Positions 23,709 through 37,500 of a stretch of 64,000 nt of DNA are shown one piece after another. Position numbers and translations under genes: made by a program. Every line of letters starts with the position of its first letter. The first letter of the stretch is position 1. This stretch comes from Liolophura sinensis. Its lineage: Eukaryota; Mollusca; Polyplacophora; Chitonida; Chitonidae. The stretch lies in the NCBI RefSeq assembly GCF_032854445.1, contig NC_088303.1:29057265-29121264 (forward strand), given 5' to 3'. The notes beneath the pieces were generated by a model that was not told the origin of the DNA, did not search any database, and saw only the letters and a program-made list of their open reading frames with translations.

Positions 23709-25015
23709 GGTAAAGCATATATACAGGCGTGTAGGTGAAACTGTACTATAGCTATTCAGTAATGCCTCTCTGCTGCTGTAAGCCACTTACTTGTAGCTGA
23801 TGGTGAAACTCAGTACTGTAGTGAAGACAGGGCCTCTCTGCTGAGTATAGATTACCTTTTCTTTGATTACAAGTTTCTTCTTAACCTGAGTGGATATATG
23901 CAACAGAGGTAAAGGTGAAACTTTACTCTATCTATGACAGTAATTTATCTCTGCTGGGAAAGATTGGCGTATAATAACTTCTCAGTAAAATATTGATTTG
24001 TTTACGCACGCTGTGTGTATAACTACTGATGTGTAACTGATGTACAGGCTGCTGAAAATGTGTGCTGTTCTGTCTCCAATAGTACTACTTTCTTTCACCT
24101 GCCTTTCAGTTTGTCTGTTTTCCAGTGTATACAAACATGTCCTATTGCTCAAGTTAATCATCCAGTAATGTAAAACCCTACAAGTGATTTATTGTCCTTT
24201 TGAAATGTCATTTTGAGAACTTGATACATAAAATGTAACTGTTTATGGAAATATATTCATGATGCTGCTTTCAACTCACTGTGCACATAGTGGAGAAATG
24301 TCTCATGTGAATTGATTTGTTATGTTATGATTCAAAATTTCATGTGAAGAGTTTTGGAGCAAAACCTGGGTGTGTATACTGGGTATGTGAAACAGCTGTT
24401 TTTTTGTTTTTGTTCTTTTTTTGACTGTTATTTGCTGAGGATTTGTTCATACCAGATTTACTCAGGTCATTGTTGATAACGTTTGAAACACATGTACATG
24501 ACTCCATACTTGATACCAGTCATGAGAGTTATACAATTTACAGCACTACACTTTACCTCTGTATGTACATTGATGAATGTATTCATTTTAAGTTTGACAT
24601 ATATGACATATGATGTGTGATTGATATTCATGTAATTTGCAAAAAGGTGTTGAGATATGTGTCTTCTTGTAGCTGAGATAATCCCTCGGTTGAGATATTC
24701 CGCTAACTTGTGTAATTAACATGTACTTATACATGCTGCACTGTACAGGTACATGTAGCATGTAAATAACACGGGTTATTATGGTATCACAAACTTAAAA
24801 TGTGCTTCCTCTCATATGTATTGTTCATAAAAAGTGCTTACTCATGATTTTATATCAGTTATATCAGTCACAACTTGGCTATGGAAATGGCATTTAGTGT
24901 TGATTATTATATATGCCATATATAACCAAATGCTTTTGTTTCATTTTTATATACAGTTCTATTTTAAGTCATTTTTACAGAATTTTTTGGAATAAAGTAG
25001 TGGATTAGTGACTCG
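23709..25015 (+). other. 3' UTR of the zinc-finger gene
   Basis: AT-rich sequence without frames follows the TAA. AATAAA at 24991-24996 is the likely polyA signal, giving an end near 25010-25020. The first 250 nt contain three loose repeats around gtgaaactgtactat and tctctgctg. Confidence 0.55.
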
Positions 25016-27219
25016 CAAGTTGGCGGTTCGGGTGACCATGCTCTTGTATTAAACAGCCATAATCATCCCTTCTTTTTTGTGACATCACTATACAACTGGT
25101 TGGAACAGACTTTTGTAGAATTAGTAGACCATAGTTACATTTAGTTATTCTCCTTTGGTCACTTTTCTGTATTTCTTTTTGAAGTTTAGCTATTACTTCA
25201 TTGTATTTTTTAAAACTGACAGAAAAATGTTCTTCTTGATACACATTTAAATTTACTATTGATCAGTATTGCTGGCATCTATGTGCAAGATAGTATATAT
25301 ATTTTTAACTTCTTAATGATTCATAAATAGTCTTAAGCTATTTTAATAGTTATATTGAATTTTTATACTGTTTGAGTTTTATTAGTCATAATTGGTACAT
25401 TTATTTTTTCATGGTGATGAGAAATGCAAAGAAAGTGTACATCACTATCATTTCAGCAAAACTATCTCTTTTTCTTATAGTCTGAAGATACAGAAGCACA
25501 GGTTTGCTTGTACAGTATACCCAGAGACAATAAGTCATTCGCAGGAAAGAACTTTTTCTCAAAGGCCTAATGGCAGAATAAAATTTGTATTACCATTTTA
25601 CATTTAAGCAGTGATTTGTAAGAATTTACTTCTGACCGTTTTGTTTCGGTATTTGTATATACCAGTCACAGCTGGTATTACATGGAAATATCCGGTGCTG
25701 CATGTTTCTTAATATGTAGTACAGGATGTGTCTTAACACATAAACATGTGAAAAAGCCATGTAGTTTTCTTGCAGCTGGGACATAAAAGTGGTTTAAGCT
25801 GCAGTTTACCTATGGCCCCAGTAGTCAATCCAGAAATTAAGTGGCTTACAGTTGTAACATGAGTGGTGATACGTGATAAAACAATTCTGTTCCTGGGTGA
25901 AGAGTGTGAATGTGGGGGCTCATGGAAGGGTTAATTAAAGGTGAAAATTATGCTTTTTTACAAAAACCGTAATCTTCATCTTGTAGCTCAGACCTTTTCA
26001 TGTATCCTGTAAGATTGGTTTACAAAATGTTTGTTTTACAGTGATTTCCAGTTACCCAGTCATCCTTGAATCCAGCAGAGCACTCATTCTTCTCAGATTG
26101 CTCTCCTTAATCACTGCTGTTGTACAGTATCTCAGCCCTCTTAACAATTTTTCTCAACAATTCCGCCGATATGGATCCAGTGAATCATGACAGGGCACCA
26201 TTTCCTCTCTAGATTATTTGCCTCTGTCCTCAAGATCAGAGAACTTGAAAGTCAAAAAGCAACTTCTTTTCTCGTGCAATTTCCTCTTCTCATTAGAAAT
26301 GGTCTCGGCAGAGCCAACTCAAACTGGAAGTTTTCACTTGTATGACAGCAATCGGGGGTTTAAGAAGGACAAAACTTTGCCAAGTACGTGACAAGCTTCC
26401 AACGCATTGCTGCAGCTTAACCAGCAAGAGATTTGAACCTATGACCTCATTTATTTACTTATTTGTTTAGTGTTTTATGGTGTACTCAAGAATATTTCAC
26501 GTAAAATATACGATGGCAGCCAGCATTATGGTGGGAGGATACCGGGCAGAGCCTTGGGGAAAACCACAATCATCTGCAGGTTGCTGACATACCTTTCCAT
26601 ATAAGGCCAGAGTGGCATACAGCATGAGCTGGACTTGAACACACAGTGACGGCATTGGTGGGCGACATCTGGGTCATTGCACCGTGCTAAATTCCTCAGC
26701 CATGGAGACCCCCAATACAATACATTGAAAGATTTTGCCGACAGCAAGGACCTTGCTGTGTAACCTACATGTACATGTTTACGCGTACTAACACCTTCAG
26801 CAAATATAGAGAGTTATTTTCAGATTGGTTTCCTATTTACTGGAATCAGCATAGCATAAAAAAGGGCTGCTCATTCATAATGAGAAGTTTCTGCTCGGTC
26901 ATATCTATTGAATACTGTATTTCACCTCAAGTCTAGCATTTTAAAGACAACATATAGTTGGATTATGATTGATTCATCCACCTTTGATTAATTTCCTATC
27001 AAAAAAGATATCCTTTTTTTATAGCATTTATGTGCTTCTGAAAGTACAGTTTTGTTTACTACACTTCAGGTGAATCCAGTAGTTACCTAATTCTTATCCT
27101 TAGCAAATTCATCAAACCTGACTTGGAATACTGAAGCTAGAAAACACCAAAAACTTGAGATAACGATTTTATTAAGAAAAAATAAAAACATACTTGAAAC
27201 AAATACATTAAGCCACATA
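25016..27219. other. Spacer between convergent genes
   Basis: No supported exon on either strand. It contains one SINE (26450-26713). The zinc-finger gene (+) and the RPGRIP1L orthologue (-) end towards each other here. Confidence 0.5.
26450..26713 (-). repeat. tRNA-derived SINE, family A, near full length
   Basis: It shows the family layout antisense, from a TTTATTTACTTATTTG end to ccatggagaccccc, including gccagcattatggtgggagg. Confidence 0.82.
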
Positions 27220-28399
27220 TACATGTGTAGAGATGAATAGTTTATTCCGATCATTTTGAGGGTGTATCACAGACCAAATATACATTTATATTTTAAAACA
27301 ATTACAACCTGTGAAGAGTTAAAAAGTTCACATCTTGGACGGCAATTAGCACTTCACAAATGTGAGCCACTTCATCTAAGTTCCGGACGGCACAAAAATT
27401 GTGCATTAGCACGAATTGTTCACAAAAAATCCTGCATGTAAATGTACTTTTTAAATGTTTTACAACTAAGTTATTGAAATATTTATGAAACCTACAGATA
27501 TAAAGCATAGGTATGGGGAGTTTGTTTTTAAAACTGAAATTAAATCACAATTCATCAATATTATGAAGTATTTAGAGGAGAGATCATAAAATGCATTTGA
27601 CTTGGCCAACTTTAAAAATACCAATGCTTGTATTTTTCAGCAACTTATTGCGGCATAGATATGGAATAGTTTCTTCAACACAAAGATTCAAAGTCCTCAA
27701 CTATGACATATTAAAGATGCATATATGTATATAGACATGAAAAATATCGACTGGTAATGATGTATCGGTTTGGTTATCATGTAAAAAAGATCTGTGACCC
27801 ATTCTTCAAATTCTTACTCGAGTAATAAAAAATTTTAAATCTGACAAACTGCACATTCTCGGAATAAACAAATCTATCATAATCTTAACTTCTGGTGCCC
27901 GAAACACACATCATAATGAAATCTGACTTGGAATTATTCTAAAATATAAAGCCTACTGGTTTATGATTATAAACTGGTTTGCTCTGGCCTAAGTGCATTA
28001 TGCACACAAATACAGTGTATATAACCAACACTAGGTCCAGGAATTCTCTCCATCAGACAACCCTATATGTACGTGTACATACAATCATTGGTACCAGACC
28101 AACTAGCATATCTTGGCTGCGTTCTAACAAACGGCTGAGGAATACTTATCTGCTAGAAAATGTGTACTTCTGAAACTAACCCTACCTGTGAAGTCGGCAC
28201 CCAAAGTATATATAGATCACTACACTGGTATGATATACACGGAACAAATAAATATATACCCCACTATAAGAGATACGAGTAGCCCATGTGAGACAATGTT
28301 TGCAACTGAGAAGAGTGAAATGCCAGCATCTGTCTCCCTCCCTGCTGGACGGGAACTAGGAGCTGTAAGGCGCAGCAGGGTGAGATTCCATCAACAGCC
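27220..28399 (-). other. RPGRIP1L: Probable 3' UTR of RPGRIP1L
   Basis: Non-coding sequence follows the stop codon at 28400-28402. TTTATT at 27241-27246 reads AATAAA on the - strand and is the best polyA signal. Other, closer signals may be used. Confidence 0.4.
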
Positions 28400-28515
28400 T
28401 CAACCGTACGTAGAGTCCACCTGCATCTCCTTCTCCACGGATTCCAGCGCGTCCAGACACTCCACTGTCACGTTGAGAAACCCGATCACCGTCTTCTCAT
28501 CCGCAATGTCAAACA
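28400..28515 (-). CDS. RPGRIP1L: RPGRIP1L exon 34 (last, with stop)
   Basis: The acceptor is ctgttgttag and TGA lies at 28400-28402. Encodes FDIADEKTVIGFLNVTVECL then DALESVEKEMQ, matching human IGKLRVTVEALHALQSV. Confidence 0.93.
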
Positions 28516-31500
28516 CTAACAACAGATATTTGGTCAATGTGTACATGTACATTTTGATCAACTTAACTAGCACCCAGGATCCGTAAGTTATTATCATATA
28601 ATTGATTAACAATATGCATAAGCACTGCCCACTGATAAAGTCAAGTACACTGTAGCTAGAGTTTATTGGAGGTTGTGACACAATTAAACCATGTCGGCTG
28701 TCTTGGCTTATGATAATATCATACCTGTGAATGAATATCATACCTGTGAATGAAAATCAATCTAATGATCATCACCATTTATACAGTGAATTTGAGATGT
28801 CAATGAAAAAGCTGACACAAAAACCAACACTAACAGTGGTATGGCTTCATAGGCTCCTATAGTCTTAGAAAAGCCGTCAATTATAAGCTGGTTTTACAAC
28901 ATAATTACCAGTTTATGAATACGCCTGAGTACTAACACAGCTCTCTTCCAGTCAGCCATTACAATCCTACCTTTAATATCCTCATCCTTGATGTCTCGGT
29001 GCTGATGTAGGATGTCTCGGACACTGACAAAGGCCACGCCCACATCCTCACACTCAGCATCCTGATTATCCTCAGGGGGCTCACTGACCACGGTGAATCG
29101 AATCCTAGACAACAAAACAACGGCAACAATGACAGAGATTTTGATTTATATTAATCCAGCTAGACAATTTATGTTCCCAAAGTAATCAAGGCAATGGGCA
29201 CAATAACACATAAAAATAAATCAGGAAAATCAAAGTATCTTACAAGTTGATACCATAGACTCAAACCGAAAATGTTTCAGTTAAATCTGAATCGGACAGC
29301 AATATGCCCGTGAACAATGTGAATCGCATCGAAATTGCTAAGAAGCATTTCTGAGTTGGTACTCCCATAACGATTAACAGTGAAGGGTGTGGAAAATTGA
29401 AATGCTGAATCAAATTCTGTCAGATATGAGGATGGCTACATACCTGCCCTGGTCTGGATCATCAGGTAGCAACATGCTGGCCAGGTACTGTCGTCTCTGG
29501 TAGTTCCTCTCCAGGTCTACAGGGAAGGCTACAACAACAACACACCATATTAGAACATCAGAGCAGATGGTCAGTTGGTGTGATCGTTAAACATTTCCTT
29601 CTCCAACGCTGTGCAAAAAAAACATTATTTTCTCCTGTTAGGCTGCAGTGCTTGTGAACTTTTTGCTTTATGTACACTATACTGAAAGTTTCATGTATTA
29701 TTAATACAGAAGAGAATGAATGAGTCGGCCTACATGTATACCTCTCTTCAGATTTCTGGCTGATGTGTTTGGGGTGAGTTGTGTTCCCCATTACATGAAT
29801 CAGACTTCAGAAGTAAACAAACTACAAAACATAACATGAGGCTCTAACATGAGCCTCATTAACATCTCAGATTTCATGTGAACCATGCAACATTAGACAA
29901 TAGGTTTTTTTTACTTGTTGCCATTTTAAGATGCTTTTCATTTTATCTTACAAGTCCTTGCTTAATGACATAGATGTACACCTATGTTCAAGTTTCTCAT
30001 AGTTTGTATTAGCCTACATCTTCCATAAATAAATAATCGCTGAACAGATTACACATAAATTCTAGTCAGTAGTTTTTTTATATTTGATTGGTGTCTTACA
30101 CTGTACTCAAGAACATTGCACTTATACGATGACTGCCAGCGTTAGGGTGGGAGAAAACTGGGTAGAGCCCAGGGGTAACCCACAACCATCCGCAGGTTGC
30201 TGGGCGATCTCCCCACTTACGGCCTGAGATAGGCAGTAGTACACCTATTGAATGAATGATCATTGCCGAATGCCACATCAGTAATATTTCAGCCATATCG
30301 TGGCAACAGTATACCTAATCTTAAATGTTTATTTCATAGAGTAACAAATACCGTGCAATGTATTTAAAACCCTCTCAGCCTAGAGTACAATATCTTGAAT
30401 GGATCCAACTTTACTATGGTTTGTAATAATGTGTAGATCTTCTCTGAGTGGCATTTAAAAAGTTGTGAAACATGAAGCAGGAGAATACCTTTTAGGGTAA
30501 CAACTTTTTTTGTTTATTTCAGTCTACCGTTGCGGCCTCTTTAATAAAATTCACTTAAATGGCCCCAATAACCTTGAAGAAAAATGTCAAGGTCGCTGAA
30601 AATCATTAGCGTTCTTCATCATGCCAAGGTGTAAGTGTGGTGTAGGTTTGGTGACCTTGGGCTAAACCATTCTAGAGATAGAGCGTTTACAAGGATATGG
30701 ACAGACAGACGACGCCTCATATGACAATACCCCTTCGCCAATACTGGCTGAGGGGTAAAAAGGTCAGAGGTGAATGGAACCTTACTCTTGCTGAAGTTGA
30801 ACGCGAGTGACTGGTGAGAATTCTTTGGTTTGGGCAGGGAGAAAGGCGTCTCTAGCTCCTGAGGGGGTAACCCCAGGAACTTGTACTCCACAAACAACTG
30901 CTGTATTTGGTCATTCTCCGTGACGGGCGAGTCGTCCTCCAGGGACAGACGAGACACAACGATCGTCACATTGTTACCCTGTCAACAGCATACATTAATA
31001 CACAAGTCAACATCCTATATATCTTAACAAAACCATGCTAATCAGGACAAATTTGATCACCTTATTAAAGCCTGGTATAACTTTGGTGTGATAAGACAGT
31101 GACTTAATAATCATGCAGGCATTTGCAGTGCCTCACCTCTCCCTGAAATAACTTGAAAGAACAGAACACTTTCGTTTCCTTATTATTCTCTGAAACTTAC
31201 CAGAGCCTTTTTTTTAACAATTTAGGAAAGCAACCAGGACTGTCTTCACAATTATCGCTTAATAGCATTTCTAAGACATCTTTTAAGGTTTTCGCATGGC
31301 AGTAGCTGTTTATATATAATTATCAGTAAATTATAATACTTCTTTAAAGTTCCAAAATACGCTTAAAATCCATTGTAAACTTTAATGACACATCATAATA
31401 TACCCCTGTACCAGCCCATACACATGTACAACATAAATTATGACTCTTGAGGATAGCTTAAAACTGCAACTGAATTAATAAATCCAATATATAAATTTTG

Positions 31501-34500
31501 TTTAGAAATACAGACCGAATCAAATGCAGATAAATGAAAAAGACTTTGTTCAAACACACATTACATGTACACTATAAAATGTAATATATTTATGTAAGTA
31601 ACATGTTATTAATCTATTCATATTAATGATATCACGATGCTAGGATTAGAAAAATTGTCTGTGTCACAGCCAGGACAGATGACTGAATGTTGGTCTACGG
31701 GTATGATCAGTCATGTACACTGACCATTCTTAGAGTCAAGCTCTTCCTTATGTCCCCTTCAGGCTCCATGACCACGCCCTCACTGTCAGACTCCATCTCC
31801 GGTTTCCTCGGCAGACTCTGACTCATGTCCTCAGCCACTTCCTCCTCAATCTCCTCCTCCACTGACTCTACACACGCCAAAAACATCAAGACAGTCACTT
31901 TACGCAACAAAAATTCTAAACAGCAAATACATCAACCAGGGCTCAAGTTAGAAAATTTCCTTTGGCCTGCAACATTTTTCCAGTCACAAAGTTTTAGCAG
32001 GCACAATACCTACAATGACCTGCAATTTAAAAATTTTTTTTTTTTGGCCTGCCAATTTCTGTAGGAAAGAATATACCTCTGTCCTTCATAAAGAGTAAGT
32101 GAGTTCTACTCTGAATTCAGAAAATTTCGATACAGAAATGGCTGGTGAGGTAAAGGTTACAGTGTAGTCAGTACTCACCCTCAGCTTCATCCCCAAACAT
32201 GGTATCCTCTGCCTTGCTCACTCCATTCTGAAGATAAACACATCTTACAATTAAAACAGTCACAAATCTCCATAAGCATGAACACAAATCATAAATTCTA
32301 CATTAAATATCCTTTACAGTTCTATAACCATGTCACAAACCTGAAGCATTCATTCAGAGCCTTTCATTAATACATATTTCTTGTGTGGCATATCATTTCA
32401 ACTACATTTCAACTGCGTGACAGATTTTCAGTCTTTTTTCATCATATAAGTACAAATCACAGTTTCAATATTATTACATTTATACTTCAGCAAAACAACG
32501 CTAACCCTGGTAGAACTACACTCAATGTTAGCATTTAATGAGCCTACTACACAGAAAACATGGTTTTCAACACCTAAACCAAAATATCGATTATGCTAAG
32601 TGACCTAAAACTTAAGAAACGATTGCGTTTCCTGTTTTACTTAAGTTGAGAGTTTTATTGGCCTTAGAAAGGTATTTTGAGATTTGTTAGGTAACTACGT
32701 GTAGGGTGAAATCCTACTTGAAACATGTAAAGTTTAGCACCAAAGTAATATTTATGAGAGTGTAGCCTCGCTGTATTAAAGATGCCTCGATATATCGCGC
32801 AATCGGACATAACACGACCCAAATATGATGTCCCCCCAAAAATCTGTGACATGTAAGATACACTGTAGGCCTATATACTGGATCCCAAGGTCATTTCGCG
32901 ATAGCGTGGGGTAGCCTATAACACGTTCAGGAATCTGTTCCCGAAGCGGCGCTCTTTGGCGACGCCTGACTGTATTTGCCTCCAAAAATCCAAGACTTTT
33001 TAGGTACAGTAATTTATCATGACAGTTATGATAGCGAATAGGGAACTTACAGTCCTTGGTGTCCTGTCAGGATCTGAAACAAATAATTAAAGGATTAGAG
33101 TAAAAGGTGCAAATGCAAATCAAAGTACGCAAGATGTGGGAGCAGATCTGTTTATCTGTTCAAGCTGACTTCCTCTCTGCCAGTACATGGGAAGGTCAGC
33201 CAGCAACCCGCAGATGTAGTGGGTTTCCACCGGGCTCTGCTCGGTTTCCTTTCACCATAATACTGCCCCCCATCGCATAAGTGAAATATTCTTGAGTACG
33301 GCATAAAACGCCAATGAAATGAAACATACAGGATGTCTGGATGTGCCTACTTCTGAAAACAGCTGACTCATAGTAAACAGTTTATTTGTTTACTTTCAAA
33401 AAGCTTACTGACTGTTCACATCACAACAGATTATGTGTGAGGTGTCCTTGACTTCCACTCCTATAATCCACATAGACATTTTACAACCGTGATGTATACA
33501 TGTATATGTTCTATGACCTCTGTCAAAACAGTCTTTCATAGAAATCAAACGCATAAGCTTTAAAATCCAGAATACAATATAAATCTTAGGAACATCATTG
33601 ATTCATATTGTGACAAGTCAGCATATAAGCACTTGATAAAATGTAAACAAAGAAGGTTAGTGAACAACACGTCAAATAAAAGTGTGTATTAAACAAGGAA
33701 ACACAATAAATAGTGTTGACAAGAAAATCTGAAATTGTTACAGAGTTGGGCGAAACACAAAGACTTCCAAGACTCTCGGCCTCCAAAGTATTCCTGCAAG
33801 GTAATTCTATAGGTACATGTGATAGAAAATAGCACTGATCAATGGCATCTGTTGAAGAAAAAATGATCACCATATCCACCAATTTGAGAGTTTGCTGCTA
33901 AACAAAATGTACAGTCACTGTAGTTCAGAGATAATATATGTAGCTGTAACTAACACTCAAACCATATCTGTACTAGCGTTCAACAACATTAAGGCACTTT
34001 AATAAGTACACGCAGGTAACAAGCAAATTTTCCCATAAATTTTGGATATTTTTCATTATGATACATGTTATGCTGTTCTTGTGGTTTTGTCCCACTGTAC
34101 CACAAAATGACATCACCATGGCAACAAAATATTTATCCCGATACACTAGAACCTGTGTTGTATTTTCTTAATGGACTTTAATACTGTAGAAAAATGTTAA
34201 TTTTAATACGATGTTAATTTTCACAGCACCAACAATGCTCAGTGTATTTTTAGGTCCTTGAGGAGTTAGAATCATCTCAAGCACATAGTCGACTCAATCC
34301 GGCCCTTGTGCTAGGTCCTATGCACTTGCATATGAGAAATAATCATGCGACTCAACTTGTATCTGCACTAGCTGGAACCAGTTGCAATTTTCGTATGGCC
34401 ATTGCTGACTGTGAGCAACTCAGTACAAAAAGATGAGTTAAGCTGAGTTGAGCTGAGTTGAGTTGAGTCACCTCTCAAGCTGTAAGGGGCTGTTTCTCAA

Positions 34501-37500
34501 AGATATATGTCTTAGTTTTACAACAGCACAGGGTATTTACAACGGACTAACATTTTTTCCCCTTGTCAGTTTCTCAAAACACTTCTTAAATTTCTCCAGC
34601 AGAGGTAACTTCCACATGTATGACTATCAATGAACTAGTTTTAGACAATAACTAAAAAATGTACTGATCTGGAGACAACAATAACAACACACGCTTTGAC
34701 GGACCTTTGGTAGTCCCCTTTGTGAAAGAGCTCCTTGTGAGTGAGTCAATGAGTGAGTGATTGAGTGCTTAGGGCTAAACGTCACACCTGAGCTCCTTGT
34801 CATGCCTGTAGTAGTGCTGAACATCATGATGACATGGTCAGCAGAGGTTCTTAATGCCTTTGAAAAACAGCTCCAAGATTCAGTGGAGTTAAGTTGCCAT
34901 CACATTCAGAACCTCTGCTAAGCATTTATAATGAGAAATATAGATTTCAGCAATACTACAGATCTCTTCTATGCTGAGACCAATACTAGTGTGGGTCATA
35001 TAACCTTGTGACACTGAATGTATTACAACTGAGGAGTTTTAAAACAAAAGTTAAAGAGGGATAAGGACTGCGTGCCACACAAAGTGAATAGTGAATGTAT
35101 AACAACAGAAGTTTCAAGAGAGAGAAGAAAGACTGCTACAGCCACGCACAAAACCCAAGCTACCTGACTCTTCTTTCAGTGTATTCTCGGAGGGCGACAC
35201 CCCCTCATGCAGAGCCTCTTCCACCACATCTTCTGCTACTGTAAATACAGATGCATGCAACATGCAAGTCATGACAGACCAACTTCATATACAAACATTG
35301 TCACCACCAGACAAGAGACATTATGTACCTAAATATGCATGACCAATAGTGTCACATGGACTGAGACAATTGATAACAAACATGCTGTGAAGATAAGAAT
35401 TGTTCCAAATTCCTTTGTGCTTTTAACTGTACTTTCAGTGACATGAAAAAAAGAATGTTTCTGTACATGGAAGACTACAGGATAACATGTTTATATTGAA
35501 AATTAAAAGATCCATCTATATAAAGTGTCATAAAGTACATGTGCATTCAGGAGGACTAAGTGTATGGGAAAGATTCACAACGGTGATAAGGACATACAAG
35601 GTAAATGGCCAAAAATTTCACCCCAAAAAGTGCATCGTCAGTGGCAAATGTATGTCATAAAATATTACTTTTGACTTTTTCTTGCTGAAACATTTTCCCA
35701 GTAGAATGTCATCATACAAGCACACATCAAAACAAATCCATCAGTAGATTATCAGAACAATCAGGCAACATGTACAACTTTGTCATGGGGAGAAATTTTC
35801 ACATCATTTACTGTACTTGTACTTAACACCTGCAAAATTACACAGTATACGTTCCTCAACAATATTACTTCATAAAACGTGAATAGTACATAGCAATAAT
35901 GGTGCTAGTCTGAGAATCAACCTGTTGTCTTCAGTCTGGTGCAAATTAATCAGCCAATTAAGTTTCTGGCTGTGACCGTTTGAAACAACAGCAAAACTGA
36001 GTGGTGTTAAGATTACCAGCGGAAAGGAGTATATTTACGTAAGCTCTGATTGCTTCCAGTAATCAAGTATGTGCGTTCTGGAGCTTCTGCCCTTATTGCA
36101 TTCAAATCTGTCAGGCCATAGTTCTACGTAAAGAATTACGATAAACCAACAGACTGATACTCAGGCCATATTGATGCTTGGTACAATTACTGTAGTAAAA
36201 CGGAGAAAGATTTATCTTTAGTGGTGAAGTAAGAGTATAAACTTAGAGTAGACTGTTGAGGATCAAGTGAGCACGAACATTTTTTAAAAAAACACAAATA
36301 ATAAACAACAACTAAAAAACAAACCAACATACTGAATTAGCAGAGCAATACAATCCTGGAGCATAGATAACAATAATCTCACTGGCAGCTGTGCAAAAGA
36401 CGTACCAAATTAATTTTACTAATTCAATTAAAACTTCCAAAGAAATACAAATTAAAAGTGAGTCACACATCAGTCAAATTTAACAAGAGGAAAAAAGAAA
36501 AAAATCATCAATATTAAGAAATGGTGCAAAACTGGAAAAAAAACAGCAAATTAAGGCAGAAAATGAAGAAGCAAGTTAACATGCAAAAGTCTAGAGGTGA
36601 GTTTAAAGGTCAAAGTGCCTAGGTCAGAGGTCACACCCTGCTACCTTCATCAAGAGCATTTTCCTGTGACTCTGGTTCTGATACTTCTGCAGGATCTACA
36701 CTCTTCTCTACTGGAGACATCTCTTCACTACCAGCATCTCCTAAAGACATGACACATATATCAGAGCATGCAACAGGAATACTTTTGTGTCAACTATAAA
36801 GACTAGAGACTTCTCTCTCGCTACAGGCATCTCTTAAGGACATGACATACATTGAGGAGAGCATGCAACAGTAATACTTTTATGTTAACAATAAACACTC
36901 TCCCAACCTGGAGACATCTCTTCACTACTGGCATCTCCTAATGACATGAGATACATACATGTACTTGATCTCATTAAAAGTAAAAAAAAATATATGAATT
37001 TTATTATAAGGTTTCTGCTGATGGTATCCATAATATTTTTTACACTTTTTTCTAAGTCAGTAACTAACAGAGGCTAAACACAAAATACACAGGAACCTCT
37101 ATCTTCAGAGGCTTGCAGATTCTTCACAAAAAAATTACAAAAATTGTGGCTACAGGGGCTGCACATGTAGGTAATTTCCAGTATCAATGACCTGCGAGGT
37201 TTCGTCTCTTTCTCTTCACTAGGGGTTTCACTAAGAGGTTCTATTCTTCTCTTGTCATTTAACAAGGGGTATAACGGACTTGAGATGTTTCTTCTCTTTT
37301 AATAAGGGGTATAACTGACCTGCGAGGTTTCTTTTCTTTTAACAATGCGTATACCTGACCTGCGAGATTTCTTTTCTTTTAACAAGGGGTATAACTGACC
37401 TGAGAGGTTTCTTTTCTTTTAACAAGGGGTATAACTGACCTGAGAGGTTTCTTTTCTTTCAACAAGGGGTATAACTGAACCGAGAGGTTTCTTCTCTTTT

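Noticed and set aside
25005..25244. 79-residue - frame with a coiled-coil-like start
   Set aside because: AT-rich, no recognised family, no splice partner; it sits just past the polyA signal of the opposite gene. Treated as chance.
28188..28586. 132-residue + frame
   Set aside because: It is a shadow of the last RPGRIP1L exon and its 3' UTR on the opposite strand.
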